Assembly (NCBI GenBank): GCA_015066445.1
Contig: SVOK01000001.1
Span: 123,315 to 187,314 of the forward strand
Reading direction: 5' to 3'
Length of the DNA: 64,000 bases
Source of the DNA: Oscillospiraceae bacterium
GTDB taxonomy: Bacteria; Bacillota; Clostridia; Oscillospirales; Acutalibacteraceae
The notes under the pieces are model-generated. The model had not been told where the DNA came from. It saw only the letters and a list, made by a program, of their open reading frames with translations, and did not search any database. The first letter of the stretch is position 1. Every line of letters starts with the position of its first letter. Below, piece by piece: positions 58,015 through 64,000 of the stretch. Made by a program: the position numbers and the translations under genes.

Positions 58015-58117
58015 ATAAACACTCCTATTGTAAAAAAATTCCTTTTTGCTATATTATTTTATGTGTGGATATTTATATTAATGAGTGCAAGTTTCATATA
58101 ATTTAAAAGGTGATAAT

Positions 58118-59182
58118 ATGAAGCTTTTTAAAAAAATCATTAATGTTTTTTCTGTTATTTTAATTACTGCTTTTATAACTCTCATAATAGCTTCTCCTCA
58201 ACCTTGCAAAGAGGGAGCTATAAACGGTATTTTAATATGCGGCAGAGTAATAATACCTTCACTTTATCCGTTCACCGTTTGCGTACTATTTATAATCAGA
58301 TCTGGTGTACTGCAAAGGCTAAATTTCTTTTCTCCTGTAACAAATAAGCTTTTCTGTATTACAGCCGAACAGTTTTCAATAATGTTGCTTTCTTTTGTAG
58401 GCGGTTTCCCTGTCGGTGCAAAGCTTATAAACGAATATATCAGAGCTAAGAAACTAACTCCGCAGCAAGGAGCTGCAATGCTTAATTACTGTATAAATGC
58501 AGGACCTGCTTTTATAATCGGCGCTGTAGGAGTAGGGATTATCGGAAGCGAAAAAATAGGCTATATCCTGCTTGTAAGCCATATAGCAGCCTCCGTTTTG
58601 CTATGTTTTCTAAGCCGCTTTTCAAAAGTGGAAAAAACAGCCGTGGCACCAATACTAACACCCAAAATCTCCCCTGCAGATAACTTTGTGCTTTCTGCTA
58701 CTGAGGGCGCCGTATCAATATTTAATATATGTGCTTTTGTCATTTTATTTTCCGCTATTAATGCCTATTTAAAGGTACTATCCGTGCATTGGGGGGGATT
58801 TAAATATCTTTTATATGTAACCGAAGTCACTAACGCAATTACCTATACCGATAATATTTTAATGATTTCATTTTTATTAGGTCTGAGTGGTATTTGCATC
58901 TGGTGTCAGGTGCTATCTGCCACAAAAGCTTTAAAACCCAATTTGATTTTATTTGTAGCTTTCAGATTATTACATGGCATTTTCAGCATGATTTTAACAT
59001 ATCTGCTTCTCAAATTATTTCCTGTCACCTTACCTACATTTTCGAGTAATCACAGCTTTTCATTAAGCACGCTTTATTCAACACCGGCACTTACGGTTTC
59101 TATGCTGTCAATGATTATAATTTTTTTAATTTCTCTGAGTGCAAAAAAATATAAAGGCAAAATACTTGAAGATATTATATAA
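58118..59182 (+). CDS. YlbJ-like sporulation integral membrane protein (nucleoside-recognition domain)
   Basis: Multi-TM 'GRVIIPSLYPFTVCVLFIIRSG...SFVGGFPVGAKLINEYI...MLNYCINAGPAFIIGAVG'; SD aaaggtgataatATG. Confidence 0.72.
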   Translation: MKLFKKIINVFSVILITAFITLIIASPQPCKEGAINGILICGRVIIPSLYPFTVCVLFIIRSGVLQRLNFFSPVTNKLFCITAEQFSIMLLSFVGGFPVGAKLINEYIRAKKLTPQQGAAMLNYCINAGPAFIIGAVGVGIIGSEKIGYILLVSHIAASVLLCFLSRFSKVEKTAVAPILTPKISPADNFVLSATEGAVSIFNICAFVILFSAINAYLKVLSVHWGGFKYLLYVTEVTNAITYTDNILMISFLLGLSGICIWCQVLSATKALKPNLILFVAFRLLHGIFSMILTYLLLKLFPVTLPTFSSNHSFSLSTLYSTPALTVSMLSMIIIFLISLSAKKYKGKILEDII

Positions 59183-59212
59183 GATGTGGTATACTGTGTC
59201 TGGTGATGAATA

Positions 59213-59428
59213 ATGTCGAATAAACATTTTAATAAAAAGCTGGAGCATCATTGCGAATACTGTGTTTACGGCACAAATTCCGAATTTTCGAACGAGGTTC
59301 TTTGTCTTAAAAGAGGCGTTACAGACGCTAAAGACAGCTGCAGAAAATATAAATATGACCCACTCAAGCGCCTACCGCCAAAAGCAAAGATAAGCAATAA
59401 CTATAATCCTGAAGATTTTTTGCTTTGA
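59213..59428 (+). CDS. Small Cys-containing protein
   Basis: CEYCVYGTNSEFSNEVLCLKRGVTDAKDSCRKYKYDPLKRLPP. Confidence 0.5.
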   Translation: MSNKHFNKKLEHHCEYCVYGTNSEFSNEVLCLKRGVTDAKDSCRKYKYDPLKRLPPKAKISNNYNPEDFLL

Positions 59429-59508
59429 TTTAAATTTTTTTGTTGACAAAATGATTTATTATGGTATAATATCTTTTAGTGTGTTGCGATAGTAACTCAT
59501 CTCTTTAT

Positions 59509-59586
59509 GGTGGATGTAGCTTAGTTGGTTAAAGCGCCAGTTTGTGGCACTGGAGACCGTGGGTTCGAGTCCCATCTTCCACCCCA
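59509..59586 (+). tRNA. tRNA-His (anticodon GTG)
   Basis: ggtggatgtagcttagttggttaaagcgccagtttGTGgcactggagaccgtgggttcgagtcccatcttccacccca. Confidence 0.93.
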
Positions 59587-59648
59587 CAAAAAAGGCTTTG
59601 GCGAAAACTCGTCCAAAGCCTTTATCTAAATTAAATACCAATTCACAT

Positions 59649-59723
59649 TGGGGTGTCGTCAAGCGGTAAGACACAGCACTTTGACTGCTGCATTCGTAGG
59701 TTCGAATCCTGCCACCCCAGCCA
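59649..59723 (+). tRNA. tRNA-Gln (anticodon TTG)
   Basis: tggggtgtcgtcaagcggtaagacacagcactTTGactgctgcattcgtaggttcgaatcctgccaccccagcca. Confidence 0.94.
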
Positions 59724-59728
59724 TCAAT

Positions 59729-59760
59729 CCCGTAAACACTAGTGTTTACGGGATTTTTAC
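59729..59760 (+). terminator. Terminator downstream of the tRNA pair
   Basis: tcccgtaaacactagtgtttacgggattttt. Confidence 0.85.
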
Positions 59761-60000
59761 TTTTTACCTATTGCCTCTTCACTCTTACTTAAAAACAAAT
59801 CTTCTTTTTTGATTTTGGGCTGATAGTACTCAGAAATACTTCATTAAAACTAAGCATTTTTTCGTTAAAACCCCATTAGAAACCAAGTACAAAAAATCTA
59901 TCAAAAACACCCTACGACCACATGTCATCCCATTTATACATTAAAACCATATATTACAAAAAAATTTTCATTCTTTCATTAAATAATATGGTAATTTAAA

Positions 60001-63000
60001 TTAGTTAAGTAAATTTTTTTGCTGTGATAAAAATGTCTGTTGTTCTGAAAAACCACATAAGTTACATAATTTTGCTCTTAGACCTTTATCACACTTATTG
60101 TAATTAAGATATTGTGCTATAATTGAATCCAGTATTCGCGAAGCAAAAGTTTCATTTGTACTATTAAATGCCTTTTTTAAACCTTGAATTTCACCATAAC
60201 TGAATTTGTTAAGACAGTTCATTTTCAAATCCACAAGAATTAGTTTTGATGAAATAGATTGATCAGATTCAAGTGTTTGTCTTGCAACAGGCAAAATATG
60301 CTCGCTATTTAAAGAAACCGCAACCTGGTGCACCATTCCTTGAGACATACCTGAAATTAGAATATTTATAAATCTATGAGTTTCACGTTCCACATCTTCA
60401 CGCAGAATATTTTTCTTCTCATTTTTCGCCCTTTCTATTATATATTCTATCAATTCTTTTTCTAGATACCCCATTGTTTTGATTATAGCTTCTATAGAAC
60501 GCATACCCAATTTATGCATTTCATTGATTATCTCAATCTTTTCCGTTCCTTCTATGGCAACAGGATAGTTTTGAAGAATTTGACCCAAAACTTCTATTGT
60601 TTTTAAAGCGGAAATAACCGATGCCATTTCTCTTTCTTTTTCTGTAATTTCATCTTCGATAATATCCTCGCCATCGTTTACGATTCCATCATTAATACCA
60701 ATTTCATCTAAGTGTATAAGCGCTTTTTCTTTGTTCACCGTAACATTTTCATTATTAGCAATCGTTGATGGTATTAAAGCCTCAATTGCATCTTTTATCT
60801 CATTAAAAATAGGATTTTTTTTACCAAAATCAAATGGTTGATAACTATCTAATGTTGCATACGCATTAAGAAGAACATTGTCAATAACTTCGCTACTGCC
60901 TGAAAAATGACAAACAAAAATAATTATATTGCCATATGTTTCATTGTATAACTTTGCACTCATACATTCTACCATTTCTTGAACATCTTTTTCTTTTAGA
61001 TTGTATGCGATATATCTTCCTGCAAAATAATAAAAAATATAAGGATATTTAAACCTATACACTTCACCTCCACTTATATCGCGGCGAATAATTTTAGCAT
61101 TTATCATTTTGTCTAAAAATTCTTTATTAGAAAGTTGCAAAATATATTTATCTTCAATTTCAGAGGTCACTTCTAATATTTGTTCCTCAGTAAAACTTGT
61201 TCTCCCAAGTTTCAAAGAATTAAAAGCCAATTTTGATAATATACTTTCATCAATATTATACATTCCCGGTTTTGAATAATTAGAAGCAACTTTAGCCAAG
61301 CAACTATCTACTAATGATTTATATAAGAAACCATATTTACTTCCATCCATAGTCTTTTTTATTGCGTCACCATTTTGAAGTGTGCCTATAATAAATACTG
61401 GTATTGCTGGAATAAAAGCAGCTCCATTCCCTAAGAATATATCTATTTGTTTTCTTGCGTTTTCTATACGTTCCTCAATTTCATCATCAGTTAAAGTACT
61501 CTCATTAAGATGATACCATTTAGAAATCAATTCTTTCATTTTCTTATTCCCTAAAGGTAGTATTTGATAATAAATAAATTTATCTAAAGATTTAATATAA
61601 TCAGATGTAAGTATAGTTGATAATTCTATACTAGAAGATAAAAAAACAGTAATATTACCAAAAAAACCACATAAATAATCTAAAACGCATTTTCTCCTAT
61701 CTTTATTGAGCTTTATAAAGTCAAAATCATCAACTATAACGGTTCTTTTAAATTTTGGAAGTTGATTGAATTTTTCCAAACAATCTTTAGAATATTGCGT
61801 TACAAAACAACTTTCGATTACAGAACGAATTTGCGACTCATCGGATGCTGTAAATTCCTTACCATTTAACAACAGACAACAAGAATCTTTTGGTTCTTCT
61901 AATAAAAACATTTTCTTGGCAATAGCAGTTTTTCCGCCAGAACTAGCTCCAACCAAAATATTCAAATTACTATCAGCCAACTCTTCAATTACATTTTTTC
62001 TTATTATTGTTGATTTATTTTTATCATTATAATAATCATTTTTACTGATATCTGGCCAAACAAAAAGATCGGATAGTGTTACATTTTCTTTGGCAAAGTG
62101 ATTTATATATATTCCAATATCTTCTGCCATATCAATAGTTTCCTTATTTGGATGAAAAACACTTTGATTAGATGCTATATTTTTATGATATTGATTTTTA
62201 TAAACCTCTTGCCTATCATAAATAGTACCATTCCATTTGAAATCTATTATCTCAAATGTTTGAAATGCATTATCAAAATTAATAACAGAAAAAGCGCTAT
62301 CGTCGCTATAACTATCTTGTAACTCTTTGCCATGATTACAGAAAACAGAGAAAGAATCTCCTGTTTTTTCATAATTATCTCTTAAATGCTCGTGTCCCAA
62401 CAAAAGCATATCAGCATTTTCACGAATGTTGTCGATAAAATCCCTTTTATATTCTGGATTCAACCAATTTTCCGGATGATGAAACATATAAAATACAATT
62501 TTATATGTTTTTGAATCAATTGGCTCAAACAGTTGTTGTGGTATCACTATTTTGCCTATCTGTTCCTTAAGATTAGACATCCATGCAGTATTTGGAAGTG
62601 CAAAGATCACTTTAAATCCGCCTACTTCCACTTCTTTTCTTGGTAAAATACAATTCGTATCTATATCATACAAACCGGCAAAACTATTATATTCATTTTG
62701 TACAACATTTACTGTATTATAATATTCGTCATCAATTTCAGACGGTTTAGCAGAATCAATAAGTTTTGTGCGTATATATGTATCTTTATCAAAATCACAA
62801 TCATGATTTCCTGGTACACAAACTATATCAACTATAGAATCTTTCTCATTTTTTATATATTCTACTATATGGTCAAGTAAAGATCGAGCCAATTCATATT
62901 GCTCTGGTTTTCCCGAGAAAGCAATATCACCCGAGATAGCAATTACAACATTACCATTATTAGGAAGTGCGCTGACACAAGCCGCTTTTAGAAAATCAAT

Positions 63001-63069
63001 TCGCTTTAATATTTTATCTGTTTTTGCCTTAATATGTATATCCGAAAAATGAATAATTGATAAACCCAT
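60001..63069 (-). CDS. Calcineurin-like metallophosphoesterase fused to a STAND-like P-loop NTPase; candidate defence protein
   Basis: MPE motifs HFSDIHIK, ISGDIAFSG, VPGNHDCD, FHHPENW, LLGHEHLRD; Walker A GASSGGKTAIAKKM; Walker B RTVIVDDFDFI; long helical C-terminus. Start at MGLSII after 'gggggataagtta' SD. Confidence 0.85.
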   Translation of the reverse strand: MGLSIIHFSDIHIKAKTDKILKRIDFLKAACVSALPNNGNVVIAISGDIAFSGKPEQYELARSLLDHIVEYIKNEKDSIVDIVCVPGNHDCDFDKDTYIRTKLIDSAKPSEIDDEYYNTVNVVQNEYNSFAGLYDIDTNCILPRKEVEVGGFKVIFALPNTAWMSNLKEQIGKIVIPQQLFEPIDSKTYKIVFYMFHHPENWLNPEYKRDFIDNIRENADMLLLGHEHLRDNYEKTGDSFSVFCNHGKELQDSYSDDSAFSVINFDNAFQTFEIIDFKWNGTIYDRQEVYKNQYHKNIASNQSVFHPNKETIDMAEDIGIYINHFAKENVTLSDLFVWPDISKNDYYNDKNKSTIIRKNVIEELADSNLNILVGASSGGKTAIAKKMFLLEEPKDSCCLLLNGKEFTASDESQIRSVIESCFVTQYSKDCLEKFNQLPKFKRTVIVDDFDFIKLNKDRRKCVLDYLCGFFGNITVFLSSSIELSTILTSDYIKSLDKFIYYQILPLGNKKMKELISKWYHLNESTLTDDEIEERIENARKQIDIFLGNGAAFIPAIPVFIIGTLQNGDAIKKTMDGSKYGFLYKSLVDSCLAKVASNYSKPGMYNIDESILSKLAFNSLKLGRTSFTEEQILEVTSEIEDKYILQLSNKEFLDKMINAKIIRRDISGGEVYRFKYPYIFYYFAGRYIAYNLKEKDVQEMVECMSAKLYNETYGNIIIFVCHFSGSSEVIDNVLLNAYATLDSYQPFDFGKKNPIFNEIKDAIEALIPSTIANNENVTVNKEKALIHLDEIGINDGIVNDGEDIIEDEITEKEREMASVISALKTIEVLGQILQNYPVAIEGTEKIEIINEMHKLGMRSIEAIIKTMGYLEKELIEYIIERAKNEKKNILREDVERETHRFINILISGMSQGMVHQVAVSLNSEHILPVARQTLESDQSISSKLILVDLKMNCLNKFSYGEIQGLKKAFNSTNETFASRILDSIIAQYLNYNKCDKGLRAKLCNLCGFSEQQTFLSQQKNLLN

Positions 63070-63144
63070 TAACTTATCCCCCTTTTTCGACATTATACAA
63101 TAAAAAAGCTTCTTTTTCAAGGTAATATCCCAGGTTTGCAATTT

Positions 63145-63357
63145 TTATATTTTAAAATAAAGCCACTTATTTTCTTTAAAAACTAGTATAAATTCCTTTT
63201 CATCCGCAACACATTTAAATTTATATTCATTAGGACTAATATACTTTTTTTCTATTATTTTTCGTATAAAAAAGGTTTTTCCTTTTTTATTTGTTATTCC
63301 AAGTGGCAATATATTTCCATCAGGATAAAAATCCGCTCTAACAATATAATCTCCCAT
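63145..63357 (-). CDS. Small hypothetical protein
   Basis: MGDYIVRADFYPDGNILPLGITNKKGKTFFIRKIIEKK...; lies just upstream of the MPE-NTPase on the same strand. Confidence 0.5.
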   Translation of the reverse strand: MGDYIVRADFYPDGNILPLGITNKKGKTFFIRKIIEKKYISPNEYKFKCVADEKEFILVFKENKWLYFKI

Positions 63358-63497
63358 AAACCCTCACACAATAGTTTTATTTATTATACTTTTCATACTT
63401 TTATTATTGTAAAAAAATTTAATTTATAACCAAAATATAATTAATATATTTTTATAAAGAAAAAATTCCGCATTTTGTAAACATTGTCTTTAAATAA

Positions 63498-63890
63498 TTA
63501 ATATTCTTTTATCCCCTCTCCTCTCACATCAGCAAACTCAGTTTTCATTATTTTAATCAACTCTGCAAGTTTAATCTCACACTCTTCTTCAGTCTTAGCA
63601 TACACATTTTTAGATATTCTTTTTCCGTTAGACAATCTCGGTGAATATCTGCCTTCATAGAGGTTATCATTTATTTTACTAATGCAACCTGTCCCGCTTT
63701 TTCTTCTTGAGGGTTTTACAGGCTCAAATTTCGCCTCACAAGGTGTTTTTGAAGTTCTTTCGGGTACTTTCTCATTTTTATCAGAAAGGCTCACATTTCG
63801 CATTATACACCGCTCTATTTTTTCTGCTGCAGTTCTTTGCATTTCATCGGTTATATGGGTGTAAACATTAAGAGTAGTGAATATCAACAA
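63498..63890 (-). CDS. Integrase arm-type DNA-binding domain-like protein
   Basis: GTGCISKINDNLYEGRYSPRLSNGKRISKNVYAKTEEECEIKLAELIKIMKTE resembles the N-terminal arm-binding domain of tyrosine integrases; no catalytic domain. Confidence 0.5.
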   Translation of the reverse strand: MLIFTTLNVYTHITDEMQRTAAEKIERCIMRNVSLSDKNEKVPERTSKTPCEAKFEPVKPSRRKSGTGCISKINDNLYEGRYSPRLSNGKRISKNVYAKTEEECEIKLAELIKIMKTEFADVRGEGIKEY

Positions 63891-64000
63891 TCCTCACACG
63901 ATTGTTTATTAATGTATTTTTTCTCGGGTGGGGGTTGTTTATCGATCAGTTTGTAGTAGATGTGGATTTCTCTCGGCTCTTTGCTGTATTTCCCCGGGCA
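63884..64000 (-). CDS. C-terminal fragment of an unidentified protein running off the window
   Basis: Minus-strand open frame PGKYSKEPREIHIYYKLIDKQPPPEKKYINKQSCEDC*, abutting the integrase-arm-like ORF; coordinates within a base or two. Confidence 0.4.
   Translation of the reverse strand, partial: CPGKYSKEPREIHIYYKLIDKQPPPEKKYINKQSCEDC

Noticed and set aside
59459-59674. 71-aa minus-strand ORF
   Set aside because: Antisense to tRNA-His and tRNA-Gln; spurious.

Overview
The window is a mostly chromosomal segment of a low-GC, endospore-forming Clostridia-like bacterium. The lineage is an inference from the gerA/C/B operon, yqfC/yqfD, a ylbJ-like gene, a SigH-like sigma factor and the L10-leader/rplJ-rplL block. 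It carries: an ABC exporter; an EtfB/EtfA/GlcD-type dehydrogenase operon resembling electron-confurcating lactate dehydrogenase; a lipid cluster (acyl-ACP synthetase-ACP fusion, two PlsC, ACP, LRAT-fold protein, Sfp-type PPTase); a PlsX/FakA/two DegV cluster; several alpha/beta hydrolases; sugar oxidoreductases with AraC regulators; citrate synthase; a Na+/H+ antiporter; a large BspA-type LRR protein with a C-terminal dockerin-like repeat; HtrA plus a two-component system; and three tRNAs. The right end (about 59.5-64 kb) looks like a tRNA-adjacent island with a metallophosphoesterase/P-loop (STAND-like) NTPase and an integrase-arm-like protein. The least explained signal is intergenic, at about 2421-2809. 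Roughly 390 bp is almost entirely consecutive inverted repeats, readable as four modules that each have an outer stem enclosing three hairpins, with complementary outer flanks. I know of no named family for it. All calls come from reading the sequence and supplied ORFs; no searches or folding were run.
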